This document shows positions 1 to 5,403 of a stretch of DNA of 5,403 bases, piece by piece; the stretch's first letter is position 1; each line of letters starts with the position of its first letter. Location of the stretch: assembly GCA_937860115.1 (NCBI GenBank), contig CALMBI010000081.1, positions 1 through 5,403 on the forward strand. Direction: 5' to 3'. The translations under genes and the position numbers were made by a program. Under the pieces are notes generated by a model that had not been told where the DNA came from, did no database searches, and saw nothing but the letters and a program-made list of their open reading frames with translations. The stretch comes from an uncultured Arcobacter sp. (GTDB lineage: Bacteria; Campylobacterota; Campylobacteria; Campylobacterales; Arcobacteraceae).

Positions 1-1182
1 TAAAAGTTCACAATATTTTTGTAACATCTCTATCGTATTCTCTTTTATAAACTTTTTAACACCTGATTCTTCATACTCACTAGGTGTATTCAAGATACCC
101 TCAATACTTGATTGTAGTTCTAAAATTGTATTAGCTCTCTCTTTACAAAGGTCAAGAATCATCTCTTTTTTGTCATGCCCAACTAAGTGAAAATCAAAAA
201 ATTCTAACTCTTTTGCTAATCTTTCATTTGAAATATTTTTAATATAATGTGCATTTAACCAATTTAATTTTTCACTATTGTATGCAGATGCTGATTTATT
301 TATATTGTTTGGATCAAATAATTCTAACATCTCATCAATACTAAAAATCTCTTGATCGCCATTTGACCATCCTAGTCTTACAAGAAAATTGAGTAGTGCT
401 TCAGGAAGATATCCTAATCGTTTATATTCCATCACATCCATTGCACCATCTCGTTTTGATAGTTTTTTCCCTTGTGGATTATTTATCATTGGAATATGGT
501 AAAACTTTGGAACATCAAATCCTAAAGCATTGTAAACTACAATTTGTTTTGGTGTATTTGAAAGATGGTCATCGCCTCTTATTACATCTGTTATCCCCAT
601 AAGATGATCATCAATTGCCACAACAAAATTATATGTTGGCATCCCATTTCCTCTCGCGATTACAAAGTCATCAACTTGATTTGCATCAAATTTCATTGCA
701 CCTTTCACACCATCATTAAATTCAATTCTTCCATCTGTTGGTGCTTTTATTCTAATTACTGGTTCAACATCAAATGGTACCTGCGGAAGAACTTTACCAT
801 CTTCTGGTCTCCAAGTTGCATCATATCTTGGTGTTTCTTTTGCAGCTTCTTGTTTGTCTCTTAAAGCTTGTAATTCTTCTTTAGACATATAGCATTTATA
901 TGCATTACCACTCTCTAATAACTTATCAATATACACTTTATAAATATCTGTTCGTTTTGATTGATATTCGATCACACAGTCACTTGGCATTCCTACCCAT
1001 TCAAAAGCTTCTAATATAGCTTTGACAGCATCTTCACTATTTCTTGCCATATCTGTATCTTCAATTCGTAATTTAAATTCTCCACCTGTTTTTTTTGCCC
1101 ATAGATAACTATAAAGAGCTGTTCTGAGCCCTCCAATATGTAGGTATCCTGTTGGACTTGGTGCAAATCTTGTTATTGCCAT
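1..1182 (-). CDS. gltX: Glutamyl-tRNA synthetase, C-terminus cut off by window edge
   Basis: Class I aminoacyl-tRNA synthetase that charges tRNA with glutamate in the cytoplasm. The frame is open from the ATG at 1180-1182 to the left edge without a stop, giving 394 residues; the family is usually about 460-480, so roughly 70 C-terminal residues of the anticodon-binding part are missing. The N-terminus reads MAITRFAPSPTGYLHIGG, with the HIGH-type ATP site HIGG at residues 15-18. IRGDDHL lies at 201-207 and the second class I signature KLSKR at 240-244, followed by DGA. No zinc-binding cysteine cluster is evident. A Shine-Dalgarno AAGGA (1191-1195) sits 8 nt before the ATG, inside the end of the upstream microprotein gene, whose stop is 1 nt away. 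Some Campylobacterota (Helicobacter, Campylobacter) carry two GltX paralogues, one tuned to tRNA-Gln; which paralogue this is cannot be decided without the missing C-terminus and a tree. Confidence 0.96.
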   Translation of the reverse strand, partial: MAITRFAPSPTGYLHIGGLRTALYSYLWAKKTGGEFKLRIEDTDMARNSEDAVKAILEAFEWVGMPSDCVIEYQSKRTDIYKVYIDKLLESGNAYKCYMSKEELQALRDKQEAAKETPRYDATWRPEDGKVLPQVPFDVEPVIRIKAPTDGRIEFNDGVKGAMKFDANQVDDFVIARGNGMPTYNFVVAIDDHLMGITDVIRGDDHLSNTPKQIVVYNALGFDVPKFYHIPMINNPQGKKLSKRDGAMDVMEYKRLGYLPEALLNFLVRLGWSNGDQEIFSIDEMLELFDPNNINKSASAYNSEKLNWLNAHYIKNISNERLAKELEFFDFHLVGHDKKEMILDLCKERANTILELQSSIEGILNTPSEYEESGVKKFIKENTIEMLQKYCELL

Positions 1183-1183
1183 T

Positions 1184-1300
1184 TTATTTATCCTTTTTAT
1201 CTTTATTTAATTCATCTTGATTCATTTTGATAAAGAAAAATACTCCACCAAATCCAACAGCTAGTGTAAAAATAGCTAATATTGCATCAAGTATTCCCAT
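1184..1300 (-). CDS. 38-residue single-pass membrane microprotein, function unknown
   Basis: A short open frame of 38 codons starting at the ATG at 1298-1300 and ending with TAA at 1184-1186. Residues about 4-24 are strongly hydrophobic (ILDAILAIFTLAVGFGGVFF), giving one predicted membrane helix, followed by a charged tail rich in Lys and Asp (NQDELNKDKKDK). Translation is well supported: AAAGGAG (1308-1314) lies 7 nt before the ATG, the best Shine-Dalgarno seen in the window. The start overlaps the last 14 bases of rlmN in another frame, and the stop is 1 nt from the gltX start, so all three genes should be translationally coupled. The positive residues after the helix suggest the tail faces the cytoplasm. 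I do not recognise the family; its position between rlmN and gltX does not by itself reveal a role. The shape (short helix, acidic/basic tail) recalls small accessory subunits, but no diagnostic motif is present. Confidence 0.78.
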   Translation of the reverse strand: MGILDAILAIFTLAVGFGGVFFFIKMNQDELNKDKKDK

Positions 1301-2351
1301 TTGTTTTCTCCTTTAATTGCCCACATGCGGCACTAATATCAAGACCTTTTGACTCTCTTATTGTGCAGAGTAACCCTTTATTTATCAATCTTTCTTGGAA
1401 TTTTACCATATTGTTTCTTGATGGTCTTTCGTATGGTGTATTTGGATAAGGGTTAAAATATATCAAGTTGACCTTTGCTTGTATTCCAGATAATAATTTG
1501 ATAAGTTTGTCTGCACTTTTAATATCATCATTTTTATCTTTAATTACTAAATACTCAAACATTATTTTTTTTCTTGTATCAACAGGAAACTCTTTAACTG
1601 CTTCTATTATAGATTTAATATTATATGCTTTATTCATCGGAATTAGTTCTGTTCTTAACTCATCATCCACTGCATGTAGAGATATCGCAAGCTGAACACC
1701 TAAATCAAGTTTTGCTAATTTGTTAATTTTATCACTTATCCCACTTGTTGAAATTGTTTGCCTTCGCGTACTAATAGCAAGCCCATCTAAATCACTTATA
1801 ATTTTAATTGCTTGAATAAGATTATCATAATTATCAAGTGGCTCACCCATTCCCATATAAACAATATTAACTGATTTATTTTCTGGAATATTATTTAATT
1901 TTTTCAGATATTTTATTTGTGCAACAATTTCTCCTGTTGTAAGATTTCGTGTAAACCCACCTTTTGCTGTCAAACAAAAACTGCACCCTACTTTACACCC
2001 AACTTGTGATGAAATACAAAAAGTATATTTACCACCTTGTTCAATATTTCCATCTTCATCTTTGATTTCATCTTTCATAAGTAAAAAAACTGCTTCTACT
2101 GTATGCCCACCATTTAATTCAAAAAGATATTTTATTGTTCCATCAGTACTCTTTTCTTCTCTTATAATTTTACAAATCTCAATTGGACATTTTTTTGATA
2201 ATTCTTCTTTCAGCTCTTTTGGAAGATTTTTCATTTCATCATATGTAGTTGCATATTTTTTGTAAAGCCAATTATAAATCTGTTTTGCTCTAAAAGATGG
2301 CTTGATGATTTGTTGTAGTTCTTCTAAAGTATAATCATATATTGTTTTAAT
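1287..2351 (-). CDS. rlmN: Dual-specificity RNA methyltransferase RlmN, probable AUU start
   Basis: Radical SAM enzyme that methylates C2 of A2503 in 23S rRNA and of A37 in some tRNAs. Taking the start at ATT 2349-2351 the protein has 354 residues, in line with the family (E. coli 384). The 4Fe-4S motif CX3CX2C (CKVGCSFC) is at 119-126; the two catalytic cysteines are C112 (FCISSQVGC) and C343 (DISAACGQL); GMGEP at 167-171 is the SAM-binding element. The first in-frame ATG (2232-2234) would give only 315 residues and drop the conserved N-terminal RNA-binding segment, which is clearly coded upstream (IYDYTLEELQQ, then FRAKQIYNWLYKK). No ATG, GTG or TTG codon occurs in frame between the upstream stop (2391-2393) and 2234. 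AAAGGA (2358-2363) is 6 nt before an ATT codon, giving an N-terminus MKTIYDYTLEEL, typical of RlmN. ATA at 2340-2342 is a poorer alternative. The 3' end overlaps the microprotein gene by 14 nt. Confidence 0.93.
   Translation of the reverse strand: MKTIYDYTLEELQQIIKPSFRAKQIYNWLYKKYATTYDEMKNLPKELKEELSKKCPIEICKIIREEKSTDGTIKYLFELNGGHTVEAVFLLMKDEIKDEDGNIEQGGKYTFCISSQVGCKVGCSFCLTAKGGFTRNLTTGEIVAQIKYLKKLNNIPENKSVNIVYMGMGEPLDNYDNLIQAIKIISDLDGLAISTRRQTISTSGISDKINKLAKLDLGVQLAISLHAVDDELRTELIPMNKAYNIKSIIEAVKEFPVDTRKKIMFEYLVIKDKNDDIKSADKLIKLLSGIQAKVNLIYFNPYPNTPYERPSRNNMVKFQERLINKGLLCTIRESKGLDISAACGQLKEKTNGNT
1308..1314 (-). promoter_or_regulatory. Strong ribosome binding site for the microprotein
   Basis: AAAGGAG on the minus strand, 7 nt upstream of the ATG at 1298-1300 and lying inside the 3' end of rlmN. 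It is a near-perfect anti-SD match and is the main reason to treat the 38-codon frame as a real gene. Confidence 0.75.
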
Positions 2352-2357
2352 ATTTAA

Positions 2358-2363
2358 TCCTTT
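2358..2363 (-). promoter_or_regulatory. Ribosome binding site that places the rlmN start at AUU
   Basis: AAAGGA on the minus strand with a 6-nt spacer (TTAAAT) to ATT at 2349-2351. This spacing is near optimal, and no conventional start codon lies within reach in the rlmN frame, so the site decides the start call. Confidence 0.6.
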
Positions 2364-2364
2364 C

Positions 2365-2378
2365 GTTCCATGTGGAAC
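2365..2378 (-). promoter_or_regulatory. Small hairpin between nucleosidase stop and rlmN SD
   Basis: GTTCCACATGGAAC on the minus strand forms a perfect 5-bp stem with a 4-nt loop (formally 6 bp around 2 nt). It begins 4 nt after the TAA of the upstream gene and ends 1 nt before the AAAGGA of rlmN. A ribosome terminating on the upstream gene would melt it, so it could couple or gate rlmN translation. There is no T-run after it in the minus direction, so it does not look like a terminator for this operon; read rightward it precedes a T-rich stretch, but no rightward gene ends here. Confidence 0.4.
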
Positions 2379-2382
2379 AATT

Positions 2383-2925
2383 TTATTTTTTTAAAATTAA
2401 TTTTTTATTTTCCAAATATTGAGTTAATTTTTGAAGTGCTTCTTTATGATTATTTATAAAATCATTATGTGCATTTTGATCTGTATAATTTGTAACTACA
2501 AAAATACCCGCCATTGGAATCTCAAATTCTTTTGCAATAGTACATAAAGAAAAGAACTCCATATTTTCGAGACCTATTCCATAATCTCTAAATTGCTTAG
2601 ATAAAGTAAAATCTGTAGTTATATAATTTGAACTGTTTACTATGGTTTGATCTTTAAAAGTTGCATTTTGTGTTTTAATCACATTATCAATCGGCGTATA
2701 ACTTTTATCTTCTAAAAAAGAAAGTTCAACATTCGCTCCACTACTACTCTCTACAATGTCAAATATTTTATACTCCCCATAACTTCCAGCACTACCAATA
2801 AATATCAAATAGTCAGGTTTATCAAACAAACAAAGTCTTGTAAGATTTATAGCACTATTTATAAGACCTATACCTATTGGTGTTGCAAAAGGAAATGTTT
2901 CCATATCTCCTGCACAAACTATCAT
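2383..2925 (-). CDS. Short MTA/SAH nucleosidase-like (PNP/UDP phosphorylase fold) protein
   Basis: A 180-residue protein of the purine nucleoside phosphorylase/nucleosidase superfamily, probably cytoplasmic, acting on a purine nucleoside of unknown identity. By eye it aligns to E. coli MTA/SAH nucleosidase from about residue 50 onward: PIGIG then KPDYLIFIGSAG (36-47) match the SGIG and KPDVIINTGSAG segments; NMEFF (121-125) matches the VEMEA ribose-binding Met-Glu; TNYTDQNAH (145-153) matches SDVADQQSH. The usual first ~50 residues, including the GAMEEE strand, are absent, and an in-frame stop shortly upstream rules out a longer form. The position of the catalytic Asp (SD in MTAN) is Asn146. 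Asn at a comparable place is known in trimeric PNPs and, from memory, futalosine hydrolases, so 6-oxopurine specificity is possible. The ATG overlaps the TAA of the methyltransferase by one base (TAATG), with only a weak GGGA upstream, indicating translational coupling. Family placement is fairly secure, substrate is not. Confidence 0.8.
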   Translation of the reverse strand: MIVCAGDMETFPFATPIGIGLINSAINLTRLCLFDKPDYLIFIGSAGSYGEYKIFDIVESSSGANVELSFLEDKSYTPIDNVIKTQNATFKDQTIVNSSNYITTDFTLSKQFRDYGIGLENMEFFSLCTIAKEFEIPMAGIFVVTNYTDQNAHNDFINNHKEALQKLTQYLENKKLILKK

Positions 2926-3530
2926 TATTTTGTCCCAATTGCAATAAAAACATCAAATGATTTTTCAGGTTTTCCTATAGAATGAAGTTTTTCAATTATA
3001 ATGTCGTTCAATCCAGCTCTTTTGTAAGCATTTAAAATATCTTCTTCATGAAAACCGAAATGAACTACATCTGTATTGTCACTATGAAATGTACCATCCT
3101 CTTTATACAAATCTGCGATAAACAATTTTCCACCCTCTTTTAAAGAATGTGTTAATTTATTTACAAAAGAATTTATATCATCAATATGATGCATTGTCAT
3201 ATTCGTAACAACAATATCGTACTTATTTGAAGGTAAATCTTCTTTATTTATATTATGAATATATCCACAGATATTTCCCATTCCAATATTTTTCGCTTTT
3301 TCATTATAGACATCGATCATACCTTTTGAGTAATCAAGTCCTTCAACAAATTCTACATCATTTGCAAATCCAAATGATACTAAACCACTTCCACATCCAT
3401 AGTCAAGTACTTTAAAGCTCTTGATATCATCCTTTAAATACTCTTTAATCTTATCAACAAAAACCATAGCACCAGCTACTCTTTCTGGTTTAGTATCCCA
3501 TGCTTGTGCTAAATCATCAAATCTACTCAT
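2925..3530 (-). CDS. Class I SAM-dependent methyltransferase, substrate unknown
   Basis: A 201-residue soluble methyltransferase of the Rossmann-like class I fold. Motif I VLDYGCGSG (41-49) binds SAM; GLDYSKGM (64-71) carries the acidic residue (D66) expected to hold the ribose hydroxyls; TNMTMHHIDD (109-118) is motif IV; LKEGGKLFIADL (130-141) is the typical post-motif strand. The sequence resembles UbiE/Methyltransferase_11-type small-molecule enzymes, but nothing fixes the substrate. The N-terminus MSRFDDLAQAWD has the F-D-x-x-A-x-x-W-D pattern common in this group, which supports the start. A GAGG Shine-Dalgarno (3538-3541) lies 7 nt before the ATG, inside the last codons of hisF, whose stop is 1 nt away. 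Its stop overlaps the start of the nucleosidase-like gene (TAATG). The SAH it releases could be a substrate for that neighbour; this is inference. Confidence 0.88.
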   Translation of the reverse strand: MSRFDDLAQAWDTKPERVAGAMVFVDKIKEYLKDDIKSFKVLDYGCGSGLVSFGFANDVEFVEGLDYSKGMIDVYNEKAKNIGMGNICGYIHNINKEDLPSNKYDIVVTNMTMHHIDDINSFVNKLTHSLKEGGKLFIADLYKEDGTFHSDNTDVVHFGFHEEDILNAYKRAGLNDIIIEKLHSIGKPEKSFDVFIAIGTK

Positions 3531-3531
3531 A

Positions 3532-4296
3532 TTATAACCTCACAGGAATATTATTTTTATTTAAATATCTTTTTAGATCCATTATATCTATCTCTTTAAA
3601 ATGAAAAATAGAAGCTGCAAGTGCAGCTTCAGCACCGCCTATCGTAAATGCATCCTTAATATGCTCCATAGTTCCTGCCCCACCACTTGCAATCACTGGA
3701 ATATCAACTGCACTGCTTATTTGCTTTGTAACATTTAATTCAAAACCCGTTTTAGCACCATCTGTATCCATGGAAGTAAGTAATATTTCTCCAGCGCCTC
3801 TATTATAAACCTCTTTTGCCCAAGTAACTGCATCAAGTCCCGTATCTTCTCTGCCACCTTTTACAAATACATGATAACTTCCATCAGCAACTTTTTTTAC
3901 ATCGATAGCCACAACTATACACTGACTTCCAAATCTTTTTGCACCTTCATTTATAAAATTTGGATTTACTACAGCACTTGAATTTATACTCACTTTGTCA
4001 CATCCAACATTTAATAGATTGTAAATATCTTCAAGTTTTCGAATACCTCCACCAACTGTTAAGGGTATAAAAACTTCACGAGCTACTTTTTTTACTACAT
4101 CTACAATAGTATCTCGACCCTCATGACTTGCACCAATATCTAAAAATGTGATCTCATCAGCACCTTCAATATTGTATCTTTTAGCAACTTCAACTGGATC
4201 TCCTGCATCTCTTAGTCCTAAAAAATTTACACCTTTAACAACTCTTCCATTATCTACATCAAGACAAGGGATAATCCGTTTTGCAAAATAATTCAT
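3532..4296 (-). CDS. hisF: Imidazole glycerol phosphate synthase subunit HisF (cyclase)
   Basis: Cyclase subunit of the HisF-HisH complex. It uses ammonia from HisH to turn PRFAR into imidazole glycerol phosphate and AICAR, linking histidine and purine synthesis in the cytoplasm. It is a (beta/alpha)8 barrel of 254 residues, the usual length (T. maritima 253). Visible motifs are RIIPCLDV with catalytic D13, TVGGGIR on an early phosphate loop, IVVAIDVK with the second catalytic Asp D132, TSMDTDGAKTG at about 174-184, and ASGGAG at 203-208 for the other phosphate. An upstream in-frame ATG (4306-4308) would add MGKT, but it has no Shine-Dalgarno. The ATG at 4294-4296 has GGGA (4303-4306) at 6 nt and gives the family-typical N-terminus MNYFAKRIIPCLDV, so I prefer it. 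It is the first gene of the leftward block; no hisH is seen here, so its partner must be coded elsewhere. Confidence 0.96.
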   Translation of the reverse strand: MNYFAKRIIPCLDVDNGRVVKGVNFLGLRDAGDPVEVAKRYNIEGADEITFLDIGASHEGRDTIVDVVKKVAREVFIPLTVGGGIRKLEDIYNLLNVGCDKVSINSSAVVNPNFINEGAKRFGSQCIVVAIDVKKVADGSYHVFVKGGREDTGLDAVTWAKEVYNRGAGEILLTSMDTDGAKTGFELNVTKQISSAVDIPVIASGGAGTMEHIKDAFTIGGAEAALAASIFHFKEIDIMDLKRYLNKNNIPVRL

Positions 4297-4393
4297 CGTT
4301 TTTCCCATAATTTTTATCTATTTTATCGAAACTTGCTATTGATTCAGATTAAATTTAAGCCTTAAAGGATAATAGATTGGATAAAATTTTTTT
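4297..4393. promoter_or_regulatory. Divergent promoter region between hisF and rlmB
   Basis: This 97-nt A+T-rich spacer is the only place where the two gene blocks diverge, so it should hold both promoters. A leftward -10 candidate is TAAAAT (minus strand, 4320-4325), about 24 nt before the hisF ATG. Rightward candidates are GATAAT (4368-4373) and ATAAAAT (4381-4387). No clear -35 box is present, as is usual in Campylobacterota. An inverted repeat TTTAAG-C-CTTAAA (4354-4366) lies near the middle. The individual boxes are guesses; the assignment of the region rests on gene orientation. Confidence 0.45.
4354..4366. repeat. 13-nt inverted repeat in divergent spacer
   Basis: TTTAAG, one central C, then CTTAAA: a perfect 6-bp dyad overlapping or flanking the rightward -10 candidate. 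It could be an operator, but short A+T-rich dyads are common by chance in such sequence. Confidence 0.3.
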
Positions 4394-5077
4394 ATGATAG
4401 TATATGGTAAACAAATTGTATTTTATATAGTAGAGAATCATCCAAAAATGATAAAACAAATCTTTCTAACTAAAGAATTAGATAAAAAGTTATTCAAAAA
4501 ATTTATGGATGTTGGTGTCAAAATTATTAGACCAGATGAAAAAAAAGCACAGAGTTTAGCTCGTGGTGGAAATCATCAAGGTTTTTTATTAGAGATTGAT
4601 GAATATTATTATGAAGATTTAAATAATCTTAAGAAAAAAGATTTTTTAGTTGTCCTTGATGGATTAACAGATATCGGTAATATTGGAGCCATTGCTAGAA
4701 CCTGCTATGCGCTTGGTGTAGATGGAATGATTATTTGTGGTATCAAAAATCTTGATATGGCACCTGTAATTAGAACAAGTAGTGGTACTGCACTTGATCT
4801 AGCAATTACTACTGTACAAAACAGTAGTGATTTGGCCAATGAATTAAAGCAACTTAAATTTACACTAGCTGGTGCTGATGCAGATGGTTATGATATCAAA
4901 ACGATTGAAAAATCTAAAGGTCAAAAAATTGCTTTATTTTTGGGCAATGAAGGTGCTGGATTATCAGGTAAATTACAAAAAAAATTAGATATTAAACTCT
5001 CAATAAAAATGGAACATGATTTTGATAGCTTAAATGTTTCAGTTGCAGCAGGGATTTTAATACACTCATTGATATAA
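4394..5077 (+). CDS. rlmB: 23S rRNA (guanosine-2'-O)-methyltransferase RlmB (SpoU/TrmH family)
   Basis: SPOUT-class (trefoil-knot) methyltransferase that in E. coli methylates the 2'-O of G2251 in the P-loop of 23S rRNA. It has 227 residues, slightly shorter than E. coli RlmB (243). The N-terminal substrate-binding domain begins MIVYGKQIVFYIVENHP and ends near NHQGFLLEI (60-68), a pattern shared with RlmB (GAVHQGI), which favours RlmB over TrmH. The three SpoU motifs are complete: motif 1 LTDIGNIGAIAR (91-102, N96 and R102), motif 2 LFLGNEGAGL (181-190, with E186), and motif 3 DSLNVSVAAG (211-220). The ATG at 4394 has only a weak GGA (4379-4381) at 12 nt, but the conserved MIVYG start supports it over the next ATG at 4448. 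It is first in a rightward transcript; the next gene starts 3 nt after its stop. The exact target position is inferred from family resemblance. Confidence 0.9.
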   Translation: MIVYGKQIVFYIVENHPKMIKQIFLTKELDKKLFKKFMDVGVKIIRPDEKKAQSLARGGNHQGFLLEIDEYYYEDLNNLKKKDFLVVLDGLTDIGNIGAIARTCYALGVDGMIICGIKNLDMAPVIRTSSGTALDLAITTVQNSSDLANELKQLKFTLAGADADGYDIKTIEKSKGQKIALFLGNEGAGLSGKLQKKLDIKLSIKMEHDFDSLNVSVAAGILIHSLI

Positions 5078-5080
5078 AAA

Positions 5081-5403
5081 ATGTTTAATAAAAAGTTAAT
5101 TGTTTTATTTATAGGAAGTTTTCTTTCTTTAAATGCAACAATACTTGAAGATAAGATCATTAATATAGTCGATCAAGAACAAGTTGATAAATACAGAAAT
5201 TTAGTTGATGATATTTTAAACACTAAAAATATTATCCAAGATGATAAATCAATTGATTATCAAGTACTATTAATGAGTCTTAAAGAAAAAGGATTATTAA
5301 ATACAGGCTTGAATCAGCAAATTGTTATCAGTATAACTTTTAACATTTTAAATGGAAATAAAAAAGGTTTTAAAATTATTAAAGAGATTTTATCTGATAT
5401 CGG
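5081..5403 (+). CDS. Sec-exported protein of unknown function, 3' end cut off
   Basis: The frame is open from the ATG at 5081 to the right edge (107 complete codons, no stop). The first 19 residues form a typical Sec signal peptide: a short basic start (MFNKK), a hydrophobic core (LIVLFIGSFLSL) and a likely cleavage site after LNA, so the mature protein should be periplasmic or envelope-associated. No lipobox cysteine is present, so it is probably not a lipoprotein. The visible mature part is polar and probably helical (EDKIINIVDQEQVDKYRNLV), with stretches rich in Asp, Lys and Ile, and no recognised motif. It starts 3 nt after the rlmB stop with no Shine-Dalgarno, suggesting translation coupled to rlmB. 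I do not recognise the family; a large envelope or mechanosensitive-type membrane protein cannot be excluded because most of the gene may lie outside the window. Confidence 0.8.
   Translation, partial: MFNKKLIVLFIGSFLSLNATILEDKIINIVDQEQVDKYRNLVDDILNTKNIIQDDKSIDYQVLLMSLKEKGLLNTGLNQQIVISITFNILNGNKKGFKIIKEILSDI

Noticed and set aside
396..864. Two rightward open frames (68 and 99 codons)
   Set aside because: They lie antisense to gltX, whose frame is intact with all family motifs; their translations are low-complexity and resemble no protein.
1184..1300. Microprotein as a CcoS-like oxidase assembly protein
   Set aside because: Only the general shape (one helix, short charged tail) is similar; the characteristic CcoS residues after the helix are not present.
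1468..2265. Rightward open frames at 1468-1695 and 2062-2265
   Set aside because: Antisense shadows of rlmN, with no ribosome binding site or motif.
2365..2394. Possible rightward rho-independent terminator (stem followed by a T-rich run)
   Set aside because: The stem is only 5-6 bp with low GC, the T-run is interrupted, and no rightward gene ends here; the T-run is largely the end of the nucleosidase-like gene read backwards.
3227..3415. Rightward 62-codon frame
   Set aside because: Antisense shadow of the methyltransferase gene.
4294..4308. hisF start at the upstream ATG (4306-4308)
   Set aside because: No Shine-Dalgarno precedes it, and the extra MGKT is not typical of HisF; the ATG at 4294-4296 has GGGA at 6 nt.
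4921..5160. Leftward 79-codon frame
   Set aside because: Antisense to the motif 2 to motif 3 region of rlmB and to the signal peptide of the next gene, both of which are well supported.

Overview
The window looks like housekeeping chromosome from a low-GC member of the Campylobacterota, most likely an Arcobacter-type organism. This is inferred from the very A+T-rich sequence, the tight packing of unrelated housekeeping genes and the flavour of the RlmN, HisF and RlmB proteins. No tRNA or rRNA gene, insertion sequence, CRISPR array or phage gene was seen. No stretch of 300 bases or more lacks a gene.

Layout: a leftward (minus-strand) block fills about four fifths of the window. In transcription order it reads hisF (histidine biosynthesis), a class I SAM-dependent methyltransferase, a short MTA/SAH-nucleosidase-like protein, rlmN (radical SAM 23S rRNA/tRNA adenine-C2 methyltransferase), a 38-residue single-pass membrane microprotein, and gltX (glutamyl-tRNA synthetase, running off the left edge). 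Junctions are very tight: 1 nt apart, 1 nt overlapping, 31 nt apart, 14 nt overlapping and 1 nt apart. The block is therefore probably one transcript with translational coupling. A 97-nt divergent intergenic region separates it from a rightward pair: rlmB (23S rRNA Gm2251 2'-O-methyltransferase) and a Sec-exported protein of unknown function that runs off the right edge.

How the genes fit together: rlmN, gltX and rlmB all serve translation (ribosome and tRNA modification, tRNA charging). The methyltransferase and the nucleosidase-like protein are translationally coupled and could be linked through S-adenosylhomocysteine, but that is inference. HisF has no HisH or other histidine gene beside it here.

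The points most worth a second look are: (i) rlmN has no ATG, GTG or TTG at its conserved N-terminus and seems to start at an AUU codon behind a good Shine-Dalgarno; (ii) a small hairpin and a five-codon mini-ORF lie just before that start; (iii) the nucleosidase-like protein lacks the usual N-terminal ~50 residues and carries Asn where MTA/SAH nucleosidases have their catalytic Asp; (iv) the membrane microprotein between rlmN and gltX is easily missed. I do not see a convincing wholly new multi-gene system.
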